64,000 nt of DNA from contig NZ_CP100763.1 of the NCBI RefSeq assembly GCF_024296685.1, forward strand, positions 682,001 to 746,000, read 5' to 3'. The position numbers were made by a program, and so were the translations under genes. Positions 28,237 to 36,820 of this stretch are shown here, one piece after another; position 1 is the first letter of the stretch, and the number at the start of each line of letters is the position of its first letter. Below the pieces are notes generated by a model. That model worked only from the letters and a program-made list of their open reading frames with translations. It made no database searches and was not told where the DNA came from. Source of the DNA: Natrinema marinum (GTDB lineage Archaea > Halobacteriota > Halobacteria > Halobacteriales > Natrialbaceae).

Positions 28237-29076
28237 ATGACGGATTCATCACGTTCCAAGACGAGACGCAGGCTGCTTCAGGCAGGTGGGGTGACCGCGG
28301 GCGCGCTCGCGGTCGGACTGCCCACGACCGTACTGACACAGGACGGCGACGGTAACGCGGCGGCAAAGCAGTCGGAGAGCGACGACGGGTCCGGCGACAC
28401 GCCGTTCCGGAACGCCATCGCGACCCGCGAGACGTTCTTCTCCGGGGCAATCTTCAGAGTCGTCTCGCCGGCGCTCGAGTCCGCACCCGTCGTACAGAAC
28501 CCGGAGGCCGTGCGAGACCACGAGGTCCGCGTTATCGAGTACTTCAACACCAACGAGGAGGGGTACATCTTCGTCCCCCCGGACACTCGAGTCGAGGAGG
28601 GGAACGTCTACATCTTCGACGATCTGCTGTCTGACAGAACGGAAGAGGACGTTCCAGCGCCGGGCCTCATCACGGTCGAGTTCCGGCCACTCAGAGAACA
28701 GAACCTCCCCTTCGAATACGACGCGGCCGAGGACTTCGAGCTACTGGGCGACGGTGGCGGCGAGGCGGCCGTCCGTCCCGACGACTTCTACTCGGAGGCG
28801 CTGTTCGAGATCACCTCGGGTGCGCAGGGGTGGGTCCCGCCGGACATCGAACAGAGCGGCCTGTTCACAGACTACAACACCGTCCACGCCAGATACCTCG
28901 GCACGAATCAGCGGTTCCTCCTCTTCGCACAGGAGGCCGCTGTGACGGAGACGGGGGCGCTCTACGTGATGCGCGACGACTCGGAGATCTTCGATCCGGC
29001 GGGGAACCTCGTCGCCGCCGAGTTCACCCCCGTCGACGAGGAGAGCCTCACCTTCGACGACGACTTCCTCCGATAA
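28237..29076 (+). CDS. Tat-exported protein, function unknown
   Basis: 279 residues. 'SKTRRRLLQAGGVTAGALAVGLP' is a twin-arginine signal without a lipobox Cys, so a soluble extracellular or surface protein is expected. The mature part is acidic, cysteine-free, beta-rich, with repeated Tyr/Phe and Asp/Glu, and holds no motif I recognise. Internal similarity between 'TFFSGAIFRVVSPALESAPVVQ' and later 'YSEALFEITSGAQGWVPPDIEQ' hints at two related halves, but this is weak. It ends 132 bases before purD. Confidence 0.78.
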   Translation: MTDSSRSKTRRRLLQAGGVTAGALAVGLPTTVLTQDGDGNAAAKQSESDDGSGDTPFRNAIATRETFFSGAIFRVVSPALESAPVVQNPEAVRDHEVRVIEYFNTNEEGYIFVPPDTRVEEGNVYIFDDLLSDRTEEDVPAPGLITVEFRPLREQNLPFEYDAAEDFELLGDGGGEAAVRPDDFYSEALFEITSGAQGWVPPDIEQSGLFTDYNTVHARYLGTNQRFLLFAQEAAVTETGALYVMRDDSEIFDPAGNLVAAEFTPVDEESLTFDDDFLR

Positions 29077-29136
29077 CGCGGCGGTAACGTCCACCGGCCG
29101 GTTCCGACCGCTCTCCTCCTCGAGCAAGCGTCGTAC

Positions 29137-29154
29137 TATCCACGAACGTGGATA
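29137..29154. promoter_or_regulatory. 18-bp palindrome upstream of purD (candidate purine/one-carbon operator)
   Basis: TATCCAC-GAAC-GTGGATA, a perfect 7-bp inverted repeat with a 4-base spacer, centred 63 bases before the purD ATG and just upstream of its likely TATA region. A nearly identical site, with one mismatched base, lies upstream of folD at 36488-36505. Confidence 0.6.
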
Positions 29155-29208
29155 CTTCCGCCCGAAGAAAAAGCAACGCTTACAGGTTCGTGCGTTCCGC
29201 TGTCGAGT

Positions 29209-30501
29209 ATGCGAGAACACGTCCTGTTGGTCGGGGGTGGCGGCCGCGAACACGCCATCGCCCGCGCGCTCGCGGACAGCGAGGCCGACCTCTACGCCTG
29301 CGCCGGCAACAAAAACCCCGGCATCGCCCGCATCGCGACCGGATTCGAGACGCTCGAGACGACCGATCCCGAAGCGGTCGTCGACTACGCCGAGACCGTC
29401 GACGCGACCATCGCCGTCATCGGCCCCGAAGCGCCGCTGGAGGCCGGCGTCGCCGACGCGCTCGAAGCCGCAGGCGTCTACGCCTTCGGGCCGAAGGAAG
29501 ACGACGCCCGCATCGAGACGGACAAGGCCTTCCAGCGCCGGTTCATGGAGGAACACGACATCCCCGGCTGCCCCGATTTCGAAACGTTCGACGACATGGA
29601 GGCCGCCTGTGAGTTCATCGACGACTACGACGGCGACCTCGCTATCAAGCCCGCCGGACTGACCGGCGGCAAGGGCGTCAAGGTCATCGGCGATCAGGTC
29701 ACCGCCGAGGAAGGGAAGGAGTACATCCGCGACTCGGACTACGACCGGATCGTCTTGGAAGAACGACTCATCGGCGAGGAGTTCACCGTGCAGGCGTTCG
29801 TCGCCAACGGCGAGTTCAGCACCGCCCCCGCGGTGCAAGACCACAAGCGCGCCTACGAGGGCGACGAAGGCCCCAACACCGGCGGGATGGGCAGCTACTC
29901 CGACGCGACGAACGAACTGCCCTTCATGACCGCCGCGGATTACGACGACGCCGTCTCGATCATCGAAGCCACCGTCGACGCCCTCGAGGACTACCGCGGG
30001 ATCCTCTACGGCCAGTTCATGCTGACCGAGACCGGCCCGCGCGTCGTCGAGTTCAACGCCCGCTTCGGCGACCCCGAGGCGATGAACACGCTGCCGGTGC
30101 TCGAGACGGACTTCCTCGACGTGCTCACCGCCGCCCGCGACGGCGAGGCCCCGCCGGAACTCGAATTCGCCTCCCAGGCGACGGTCTGCAAGTACGCCGT
30201 CCCGGAGGGATATCCGACCGATCCCGAAGCCGGCGCCAAGGTGCAGGTCGACGAGGAGAGCGCCGGCGACGCTCTGCTGTATTACGCCAGCGTCGACGAG
30301 CGCGACGACGGCATCTACACGACGACCTCCAGGTCGTTCGCGCTGGTCGGCGTCGCCGACTCGATCGACGAGGCCGAGGAGATCGCCGAAGACGCGCTCG
30401 CGGTCGCCGGCGAGGAGGGACTGCACGTCCGCCACGACATCGGCAAAGCGGACCTCGTCCAGCGTCGGATCGATCACGTGAACGAGCTTCGCGGCGAGTA
30501 G
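29209..30501 (+). CDS. purD: Phosphoribosylamine-glycine ligase
   Basis: 430 residues, the normal single-domain length. It catalyses ATP-dependent joining of glycine to phosphoribosylamine in purine synthesis. The N-terminal 'VLLVGGGGREHAIARAL' motif, the ATP-grasp region with 'IKPAGLTGGKGVKVIGD' and 'VLEERLIGEEFTVQAFV', 'EGDEGPNTGGMGSYS' and 'VVEFNARFGDPEAMNTLP' are all intact. It stands alone here, separated from other pur genes. An 18-bp palindrome shared with folD precedes it. Confidence 0.97.
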   Translation: MREHVLLVGGGGREHAIARALADSEADLYACAGNKNPGIARIATGFETLETTDPEAVVDYAETVDATIAVIGPEAPLEAGVADALEAAGVYAFGPKEDDARIETDKAFQRRFMEEHDIPGCPDFETFDDMEAACEFIDDYDGDLAIKPAGLTGGKGVKVIGDQVTAEEGKEYIRDSDYDRIVLEERLIGEEFTVQAFVANGEFSTAPAVQDHKRAYEGDEGPNTGGMGSYSDATNELPFMTAADYDDAVSIIEATVDALEDYRGILYGQFMLTETGPRVVEFNARFGDPEAMNTLPVLETDFLDVLTAARDGEAPPELEFASQATVCKYAVPEGYPTDPEAGAKVQVDEESAGDALLYYASVDERDDGIYTTTSRSFALVGVADSIDEAEEIAEDALAVAGEEGLHVRHDIGKADLVQRRIDHVNELRGE

Positions 30502-30559
30502 CGGTCGGTCGTCGGCACCGGCCAGCGCGCTCGGCCCGCCGTCGCTCGTTCTCCGTGTT

Positions 30560-31912
30560 CTACGCCGCGTCACCGACCGCTTCGATCGCCTCGAGCAACA
30601 CCTCTACCCCTAGTCTGAGCTCCCGTTCGGTCACGTCCAGCGGCGGGAGCAGGCGCAGCGTTTTGTAGCCACAGCCGAGCGTCAGCAGCCCACGGTTGAA
30701 CGCGCCCTCGAGGACGTCGTCTCGTCGCGCTTTCGTATCGAACTCGACGCCGAGCATCAGTCCGCGACCGCGGACGTCGACCACGCCGGGCGCGTCGCCG
30801 TCGTCGACGGCGTCCTCGAGTCGGGCCCGAAGCTGTCGGCCGCGTTCACGGACGGTCGCGAGCAGGTTCTCCTCGTGGATGACGTCGATCGTGAGCACGC
30901 CCGCCATCGCGGCGAGGAGGTCGCCGGCACCCCACGTCGAGGAGAGGCGGCCCCGATCAGTGGGGAAGACATCGGAACGCGAGATCGTCGCGCCCACGCG
31001 GAGGCCTTTCCCGCTCGCGATCACGTCCGGAGTGAGATCGAGGTGATCGACGGCCCAGAACTCGCCCGTCCGGCCCACGCCCGACTGAATTTCGTCGGCG
31101 ATGATTCGAAGGTCGTACGCTTCGCGCAGCGCCTCGAGGTCGCGCGCGAACTCGGGATGGGCGACCCGGTAGCCCCCCTCTCCCTGAATCGGCTCGAGGA
31201 TGAGGTAGGCGACCTCGTCGGGGTCGATCACGCCGCGGTCGGGGTGGAGCGCGTCGGCGACGACGTTGCCGCCGGGGCCGTCGGTCAGCCAGCGGGTCTC
31301 GTAGGCTTCGTCGGTCGACGGGTAGGAGACGCTGACGACGCCCGGAATCTCGGGGAAGCCGCTGCGGTGGACGGCCTTCGACCGGTTGAGCGAGAGCGCG
31401 CCGAGCGTCCGGCCGTGGAAGGCTCCATCGAAGGTGAACGCGCGGTGGCCGCCCGCGGCGTAGCAGATCTTGATGGCGTTCTCGACGGCCTCCGCGCCGG
31501 AGTTCGAGAGGAAGACCCGATCCATGTCGTAGCGGTCGGCCACCGCGACCAGCCGGTCCATCAACTGCGTCGGGCCGGGGAAGTCGGGGTCGTCCGGCGG
31601 CCCGCCGCCGCTGACGTAGAAGTCCTGGCCCGCGATCTTCTCCGGATCGACGGGATCGAACGCGCGGAGCTTCTCACGGATCGTCGGGTTGTTGTAGCCC
31701 AGCGGCGCTGCCGCGACGTGACTCGTGAAATCGAGCAGGACGTTGCCGTCGACGTCGGTACAGAACGGGCCGACCGCCTCGCCGCCGGCGTCCCAGACGA
31801 ACTCGTAGACGTACGTACTCGGCGCGGACAACTGGTGGTGGTAGTCGACCCACTCGCGCGCTCGCTCGCCGGGCAGGGTGTCGACCCGAGGCTCGGCCGT
31901 TGCTCGGTCCAT
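30560..31912 (-). CDS. Class III aminotransferase (4-aminobutyrate/ornithine type)
   Basis: 450 residues, PLP enzyme. 'SNSGAEAVENAIKIC' (phosphate loop), 'FDGAFHGRTLGALS', 'DEIQSGVGRTGEFWAVDH' (the Asp holding the PLP ring) and the lysine in 'IASGKGLRVG' are present. The class transfers amino groups from omega-amino acids such as GABA, ornithine or lysine to 2-oxoglutarate. An insertion around residues 95-110 ('YVSGGGPPDDPDFPGP') is unusual. The substrate cannot be told from sequence. It is convergent with purD. Confidence 0.92.
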   Translation of the reverse strand: MDRATAEPRVDTLPGERAREWVDYHHQLSAPSTYVYEFVWDAGGEAVGPFCTDVDGNVLLDFTSHVAAAPLGYNNPTIREKLRAFDPVDPEKIAGQDFYVSGGGPPDDPDFPGPTQLMDRLVAVADRYDMDRVFLSNSGAEAVENAIKICYAAGGHRAFTFDGAFHGRTLGALSLNRSKAVHRSGFPEIPGVVSVSYPSTDEAYETRWLTDGPGGNVVADALHPDRGVIDPDEVAYLILEPIQGEGGYRVAHPEFARDLEALREAYDLRIIADEIQSGVGRTGEFWAVDHLDLTPDVIASGKGLRVGATISRSDVFPTDRGRLSSTWGAGDLLAAMAGVLTIDVIHEENLLATVRERGRQLRARLEDAVDDGDAPGVVDVRGRGLMLGVEFDTKARRDDVLEGAFNRGLLTLGCGYKTLRLLPPLDVTERELRLGVEVLLEAIEAVGDAA

Positions 31913-31951
31913 ACGATAGCTTCGACCGTCGGCGGGTAAAGTTACTGACCG

Positions 31952-33250
31952 CTATACGACGACGATCACCGACGCTACCGCGCCGCCGACCAGGAGGATC
32001 GTGCTGTAGGCGGCGACCCGATTCCGGAAGCCGTCGTCCGACGAGGTCGCTGCCAGCAGCGCCTTGACGACGATGCTCGAGACGGTCGCGAGCAGAATAG
32101 CCAGCGTCGCCTCCGCCGGTCCGAGCTGGCCACCGCGGTAGAGGACGACCGCCGAGGTGGTCGCACCCGCACTCGAAACGAAGCCGCTGGCGACCGCCGT
32201 GGCGTAAAAGCCCAGCGTTCCGAACCAGGTCTCGGCCAGCGACCCGAAGACGAGGACCACGAGGAAGACGGCCCCGAACGCGAGCGCGTTGCGCAGCGAG
32301 AACGGGCTCTCGAGGTCCATCGGCCCGGTCTCGCCCCAGTCTGCGGTGAGCGCGGCGACGGCGAACGCGAGGAGGATGACCGCCCCCAGCGGGGCGATCG
32401 CCTCGACGAGGATGTCGGTGTCGTTGCCGGCCGTGAAGCCGACCGCGATCGCGAGGTTTCGGGCGGCCATCGCGGCGTTGGCGAGTAAGATCGCAGCGAC
32501 GGCGTAGGAGGCCGCCTCGGGTCGCTGGTCGACGTGGTCCAACATCGTCCCGACGACGGCCGTCGAGGAGGCCAACCCGCCGAAGAAGCCGGTGATCGCG
32601 ATGCCGCGTCCGCCGTAGGTCGAGACGATCGCGTAGTTGGCGATGCCGATCCCCGCGACGGCGACGACCATCAGCCAGATGACCTGCGGCTCGAGCGGAA
32701 TGGCAATCCCGGCGAATTCGACCGTCGTCTCGGCCGGCAACAGCGGGTAGATGACGAACGCGAGGATGGCGAACTCCGTCGTCGAGCGCATCTCTTCGTG
32801 GGAGAGCCCCCACGCAAACTCGTGGAGTTCGCGCTTCAAGACGAGCAACAGCGACGAGAGGACGGCGACGGTCACCCCCTCGAGGATGAAGCCGACGGTA
32901 ACGAGAATGCCGACGCCGTAAGCGACGAGCATCGAGACGGAGGTCGTCAGCGAGAGTCCCGCCTCGCCCTCGCTCATGAGTCCCTGAACGGCCAGCAACA
33001 CGCCTTGAGAGATCACGAGCACGCCGCCAAGCACCAGCAGACTCTCGCCGATTACGGTGTCCGATTCGGTGACGAGGACGGTGAAAACGGACGCGAGCAG
33101 GCTGATGAGCGAGAACGTCCGGATGCCGGCGGACTTCTGGGACCACTCGCGCTCGAGGCCGAGGAACATCCCCAGCGCACCCGCAAGCGCCATCCGGACG
33201 ACCGTCTCCTCCAGCGGCGCGTCGCCGAGTTGCAGTACGACCTCGTTCAC
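31952..33250 (-). CDS. MgtC/DUF4010 family membrane protein
   Basis: 432 residues, mostly membrane segments (about 11-12). The N-terminal part has the MgtC/SapB pattern ('RMALAGALGMFLGLEREW', 'AGIRTFSLISLLASVF'); the rest matches the DUF4010 layout ('ITGFFGGLASSTAVVGTM', 'ASGFVSSAGATTSAVVLY'). Magnesium or phosphate homeostasis is a guess from the MgtC part. I chose the GTG at 33250 because a strong TATA box (CTTATATG) lies 26 bases upstream; the frame is open further upstream but that sequence looks non-coding. Confidence 0.86.
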   Translation of the reverse strand: MNEVVLQLGDAPLEETVVRMALAGALGMFLGLEREWSQKSAGIRTFSLISLLASVFTVLVTESDTVIGESLLVLGGVLVISQGVLLAVQGLMSEGEAGLSLTTSVSMLVAYGVGILVTVGFILEGVTVAVLSSLLLVLKRELHEFAWGLSHEEMRSTTEFAILAFVIYPLLPAETTVEFAGIAIPLEPQVIWLMVVAVAGIGIANYAIVSTYGGRGIAITGFFGGLASSTAVVGTMLDHVDQRPEAASYAVAAILLANAAMAARNLAIAVGFTAGNDTDILVEAIAPLGAVILLAFAVAALTADWGETGPMDLESPFSLRNALAFGAVFLVVLVFGSLAETWFGTLGFYATAVASGFVSSAGATTSAVVLYRGGQLGPAEATLAILLATVSSIVVKALLAATSSDDGFRNRVAAYSTILLVGGAVASVIVVV

Positions 33251-33272
33251 TTCCGGAGATTCACTGTGGGCG

Positions 33273-33280
33273 CATATAAG
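33273..33280 (-). promoter_or_regulatory. TATA box of the MgtC/DUF4010 gene
   Basis: CTTATATG on the minus strand, centred ~26 bases before the GTG at 33250. It decides the start codon and implies a leaderless transcript. Confidence 0.6.
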
Positions 33281-33433
33281 CGACCCGCCGGCGACACTGA
33301 CCGGTCGCCCCGCCTCGTCTCGAGGGCCCCGCGGCGGGCGACGGCTCTCGTCGGGGAGATCGAACAGGCGAGGACCGAACGAACACCGACTGTCCGATGT
33401 AGCTGTAGCGATCACCGAGCAGAACGAGTCGTC

Positions 33434-33709
33434 TTACAGGTCGACGTACTGAGACTCCCACTCGCGGCGCGCCTCGAGTTCGCGACGGCCGCGGCGGGTG
33501 AGCGTGTAGAAGTTCGTCCGACGGTCGCGCCGCCCCTTCTCGACCAGTCCCTTGTCGACGAGCGTGTCGAGGTTCGGATAGAGCCGGCCGTGATGGATCT
33601 CCTTCTCGTAGTACTGCTCGAGTTCTTCTTTGATCGCCAGTCCGTGCGGTTCCTCCTCGCCAGCGATGACGTAGAGCAAGTCACGCTGAAATCCTGTCAG
33701 GTCGTACAT
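33434..33709 (-). CDS. PadR-family transcriptional regulator
   Basis: 91 residues, a minimal winged helix-turn-helix of the PadR family. 'FQRDLLYVIAGEEEPHGLAIKEELEQYY' is followed by 'HHGRLYPNLDTLVDKGLVEKGRRDRRTNFYTLTRRGRREL'. The length fits haloarchaeal single-domain PadR proteins, which usually repress genes in response to a small ligand. It has an AT-rich promoter (CTTATTAAAATTC region ~33745) with an inverted repeat AGCTGT...ACAGCT further upstream (33862-33886), which could be its own operator. Targets unknown. Confidence 0.9.
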   Translation of the reverse strand: MYDLTGFQRDLLYVIAGEEEPHGLAIKEELEQYYEKEIHHGRLYPNLDTLVDKGLVEKGRRDRRTNFYTLTRRGRRELEARREWESQYVDL

Positions 33710-34153
33710 TGGGAAAGTACCAATCTCACTTACTGTCGAATTTTAATAAGGCTATCGGGTTGTTTCGATCGAAAGAGCGCTATTACCATCGAGACGGCTC
33801 GTTTCGAGCGTGAGGGACTCATAACGGCAGTGACGGTTCGTCAGGCGGATCTCACATAATGAGCTGTTCATGTTTACAGTACAGCTATTTCATTTCGGCA
33901 CGATTATATACTCGGCTGTCTCCGCGTCGTCCGCTCGCGGTGCAAACGAGAACGTTTCGCTACGCACAACTAGTACTTATTCGAAACAGGAAAGCAGATC
34001 GCGTGACGGAAAAGTGTCACGCGATCGCTTGCCGCCCTGAATTGGTCCCCGCTGACGCTTCGGCCCTCCAAGCGAAGCGTCACGTGGAAGATTTCGCTGG
34101 TAGGACTTAAAGGTAACGACAGCGCGTCGGCCGCAAGGCGTTTCTGCAGCCGA
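33710..34153. other. 444-bp intergenic region with two strong tandem hairpins
   Basis: No convincing gene. Low GC relative to the window. It holds the PadR promoter, an 11-bp perfect hairpin (GATCGCGTGAC 33997-34007 with GTCACGCGATC 34016-34026, 8-base loop) and a 10-bp perfect hairpin (TGACGCTTCG 34053-34062 with CGAAGCGTCA 34073-34082). A TTATATA element at ~33904-33910 could start a plus-strand transcript through both hairpins. Confidence 0.6.
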
Positions 34154-34300
34154 TCAGATGTGCTCTTCTTCGAGCACCCAGCCGAGCGCGCGCCTGTAGT
34201 AAGTAAACATCTCTCTGACGCCCTCGTGGCGCATCTCGTCGCTTTCAAGATTTTCTTTGAGGAACTCGTACTGCTCGCGGATTTCTTCTTCGTCGCGCAT
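34154..34300 (-). CDS. 48-aa conserved-looking small haloarchaeal protein
   Basis: Short frame ATG 34300 to TGA 34154. The product (starts MRDEEEIREQYEFLKENLE, ends RALGWVLEEEHI) is charged, helical and ordered, with Tyr/Phe/Trp spaced like a small folded or coiled-coil helix pair. This is unlike shadow frames in this genome, which are Arg/Pro/Ser-rich. I recall very similar small proteins in other haloarchaea, but have no function for them. Confidence 0.72.
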   Translation of the reverse strand: MRDEEEIREQYEFLKENLESDEMRHEGVREMFTYYRRALGWVLEEEHI

Positions 34301-34749
34301 ACCCCACACTATCGACCGAAGGGGGAAAAAAGTCGCTACGCAGCCGCGCGGGCGATCGGCGGCCGCTCGAGTCAGCGATTGTTACCGACCGTTTCGCTCG
34401 GGAATGTCACGGTTTCGGCCACGAAACGGACTGCGAACCGCGAGCAATACGGCGAGAGTCAGCGCACTTACTGTTCCTGCGGCGGTCACGAACGTCCGTC
34501 GGTTCAGCCGTTGCTGGGACAGATTCTTCGATCGGACGGTCAGACTGGTTGCAACGTGGCCTCCACGTGCGATCCGTAATCACCTATTGAACGAGCTACA
34601 GAATCCGATGACGATCATCGGTTCCGTCTCGTCGACCGATCACCGCTTCCTCGCTCGGAGTAGCGTTGATGTCGCGGGGGCGAGGCAGGATATGTCCGGA
34701 GCGGGCCACTCCGGTGGGACTTTTTGTATCCCCCGCCGTAGCTATCGGC
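34301..34749. other. 449-bp intergenic region; possible degraded gene and a hairpin
   Basis: On the minus strand 34382-34565 reads as a frame ending '..RRTFVTAAGTVSALTLAVLL..' with a Tat/TM-like stretch but no usable start codon, so it may be a decayed exported protein. Near the plus-strand gene, CCGGAG (34696-34701) and CTCCGG (34709-34714) form a stem followed by a T run at 34721-34725 that also serves as TATA-like sequence. Confidence 0.4.
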
Positions 34750-35475
34750 ATGAAAATCCGGGGTGAGCGCGAGTGTCAGGAATGTGGGACGCGCTGGTCG
34801 TACTACGAGACGGGGAGCGTCGGCTGTCCGGCCTGCGGGAGCCTTCGGAGCGTCGGGGTCGACGAGCGCACCGAACACACCGATCTGCAGGTGGCGTTCG
34901 ATCTCACCCCCGTCCGGAACGCGATCGACGAGATCGACACCGACGACCTCGCAGAACGCGCCCGCGACCGCTGTCGCGAGTACATCCGCCGGCGCGGCTT
35001 CGTTAACGCGGGCACCCTCCGCGATCTCGATGACCCCTACCTCGCCGCGACCGAACTCCTCCACGTCGCCGACATCGTCGCCCGCGAAATCCGGCTCGAG
35101 GACCGCGAAGAGCTCTACTTCCTCGCACTGCTGCGCGATGCCGATCAGGGGGATCGGCCGCCCGCCGAGGAAGTGCCCCGAACGCTGCAGGCCGCCCGCG
35201 GACTCGCCTACGCGAACGCGGTCCGCGAGTACCGTCGCGACGTACGCACCTGGGCCGAGGACCGCGACCTGACCGCCAGCGAACGGGGTGCCCTCGAGAC
35301 GCTCGGCGAGCACGTCAAGCGCATTCGAATGCTCGACGGCGACGTCGAGCCGAGGATCGCCGATCGTCTCGTCGAAGCGACGCGCGACCTGGCGAACGGC
35401 CTGCGCGGCGACGAGTTCGCGTTCTCGCAGGCTCAAGAACGGCTCGACGCCCTCGAGTTCGATTCGACCGAGTGA
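34750..35475 (+). CDS. Haloarchaeal zinc-ribbon protein (DUF7117-like)
   Basis: 241 residues. An N-terminal zinc ribbon with 'CQECGTRW' and 'CPACGS' (four Cys, residues ~8-31) is followed by an all-helical, Arg/Glu-rich domain ('AERARDRCREYIRRRGFVNAGTLRDLDDPYLAATELLHVADIV'). It may bind nucleic acid or protein, but no activity is known. The ATG at 34750 is followed directly by the ribbon, and a TTTTTGTAT box lies ~24 bases upstream. Converges with folD. Confidence 0.8.
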   Translation: MKIRGERECQECGTRWSYYETGSVGCPACGSLRSVGVDERTEHTDLQVAFDLTPVRNAIDEIDTDDLAERARDRCREYIRRRGFVNAGTLRDLDDPYLAATELLHVADIVAREIRLEDREELYFLALLRDADQGDRPPAEEVPRTLQAARGLAYANAVREYRRDVRTWAEDRDLTASERGALETLGEHVKRIRMLDGDVEPRIADRLVEATRDLANGLRGDEFAFSQAQERLDALEFDSTE

Positions 35476-35520
35476 GAACGAGCCGCCGCGACGGGACGAA
35501 AATAGGGTGTCGTGTTCGAC

Positions 35521-36414
35521 TCAGGGGAGGTCGACGTCGATGCCTTCCTGCAGGCTCGCGGCTTTGACCGTGTTATAGAGCAACATCGCGCGGGTCATCG
35601 GGCCGACGCCGCCGGGAACGGGCGTGATCGCGCTGGCTTTCGCCTCGGCGCTCTCGTACTCCACGTCGCCGACGAGTTCGTACCCCTTCTCGGTGTCGGC
35701 GTCGACGCGGTTGACGCCCACGTCGATGACGACCGTTCCCTCGGAGAGCATCGAGCCGTCGACGAGTTCGGGGACGCCGACGGCCGCAACGACGATGTCC
35801 GCGCGACAGGTCTTCTCGGCGAGGTCCTCGGTTCGGGAGTGACAGACCGTCACGGTCGCGTTCCCGTCGTCTTCCTTCTGGATCAGGAGGTTCGCAAGGG
35901 GCTTCCCGACGATGTCCGAGCGGCCGACGATCGTCACGTCCTTGCCCTCGGTGTCGACGCCGGTGGACTCGAGCAGCTTCTGGACCCCGTGGGGCGTGCA
36001 GGGACGGAAGCGGGCGTCGCCGGCGACGAGGCGACCGACGTTCTCGGGGTGGAAGCCGTCGACGTCCTTCGCGGGGTCGACCCGGCGGATCACGTCGCGG
36101 TAGTCGACGTGGTCCGGGACCGGTGCCTGGACGATGTAACCGTGTATATCGTCGTTCTCGTTGAGGTCCGCGATGGCGTCGTAGAGGTCCTCGGGCGGCG
36201 CGTCGCCGTCGACGTCGACGTGGTGGCTCTCGATGCCGACCTCCTCGCAGTCGCGCTGTTTCATGTTCACGTAGGTCTGGCTCGCCGGGTCGTCGCCCAT
36301 GAGGACGGTCGCCAGGCCCGGCCGCGCGCCCGCGTCGGCCAGCGTCTCGATCGCGTCCGTCAAACCGTCTCGAATATCGCTCGCGACGGCGTTGCCGTCG
36401 ATGATCTCGGTCAT
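35521..36414 (-). CDS. folD: Methylenetetrahydrofolate dehydrogenase/cyclohydrolase
   Basis: 297 residues. It interconverts methylene-, methenyl- and formyl-tetrahydrofolate, feeding purine synthesis and, with glyA, thymidylate synthesis. The substrate region has 'YVNMKQRDCEEVGIESHH' with the catalytic Lys, then 'GYIVQAPVPDHVD', 'PCTPHGVQKLLE', 'VTIVGRSDIVGKPLANLL' (NADP site) and 'VGVNRVDADTEKGYELVGDV', and the end 'TPVPGGVGPMTRAML'. A GATTAATG TATA box lies ~30 bases before the ATG. Confidence 0.96.
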   Translation of the reverse strand: MTEIIDGNAVASDIRDGLTDAIETLADAGARPGLATVLMGDDPASQTYVNMKQRDCEEVGIESHHVDVDGDAPPEDLYDAIADLNENDDIHGYIVQAPVPDHVDYRDVIRRVDPAKDVDGFHPENVGRLVAGDARFRPCTPHGVQKLLESTGVDTEGKDVTIVGRSDIVGKPLANLLIQKEDDGNATVTVCHSRTEDLAEKTCRADIVVAAVGVPELVDGSMLSEGTVVIDVGVNRVDADTEKGYELVGDVEYESAEAKASAITPVPGGVGPMTRAMLLYNTVKAASLQEGIDVDLP

Positions 36415-36487
36415 TACTCGAGTGGGCGGCCGCGAGGCTCATTAATCCCCGGATTCGTGCCCAGAACGGTCCTCGGCGGACGGTAAA

Positions 36488-36505
36488 TATACACGTCCGT
36501 GGATA
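36488..36505. promoter_or_regulatory. 18-bp palindrome upstream of folD, like the purD site
   Basis: TATACAC-GTCC-GTGGATA: same layout as the purD site, with one mismatch. It is centred about 82 bases before the folD ATG and about 50 bases before its TATA box. Confidence 0.55.
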
Positions 36506-36820
36506 GCCTCACTCAGAGGCGGTCGTCAAGGTGCGCGCCGATGGCATCGACGAAACAATATCATGTATACCATACGAACCTATCTGCCGACAAATTGGGA
36601 CTCAACACGTTCCCCGTGGCTACGATGTGGCCGATATCGCACGTCTGCGGTGACGGCTACCGCTCGAGTACCCAGTCACAGTCGAGGACGGTACCGGTCG
36701 AACGCGTAGACATGCGTGGCGAGACGACCAACCAATGCAACAGGCGCGTGCCGGTGAGTGCTAGGGGCCGACCGGCGTCCGATCCCGGTCAGAAGCGAGT
36801 CGAAACGAGGGTCCGCGTCG
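36506..36820. other. Intergenic region between folD and glyA
   Basis: About 315 bases with lower GC in its middle (36555-36620). A plus-strand frame exists here, but it runs into the opposite end of glyA and lacks convincing protein features. I see no gene. Confidence 0.5.

Noticed and set aside
28741-30573. 610-codon open frame on the minus strand opposite purD
   Set aside because: High-GC shadow: it runs antisense to an intact, well-recognised purD and has no family features or promoter.
31674-33146. 490-codon minus-strand frame overlapping the aminotransferase and MgtC genes
   Set aside because: Arg/Gly/Arg-rich shadow in another frame of two clear genes.
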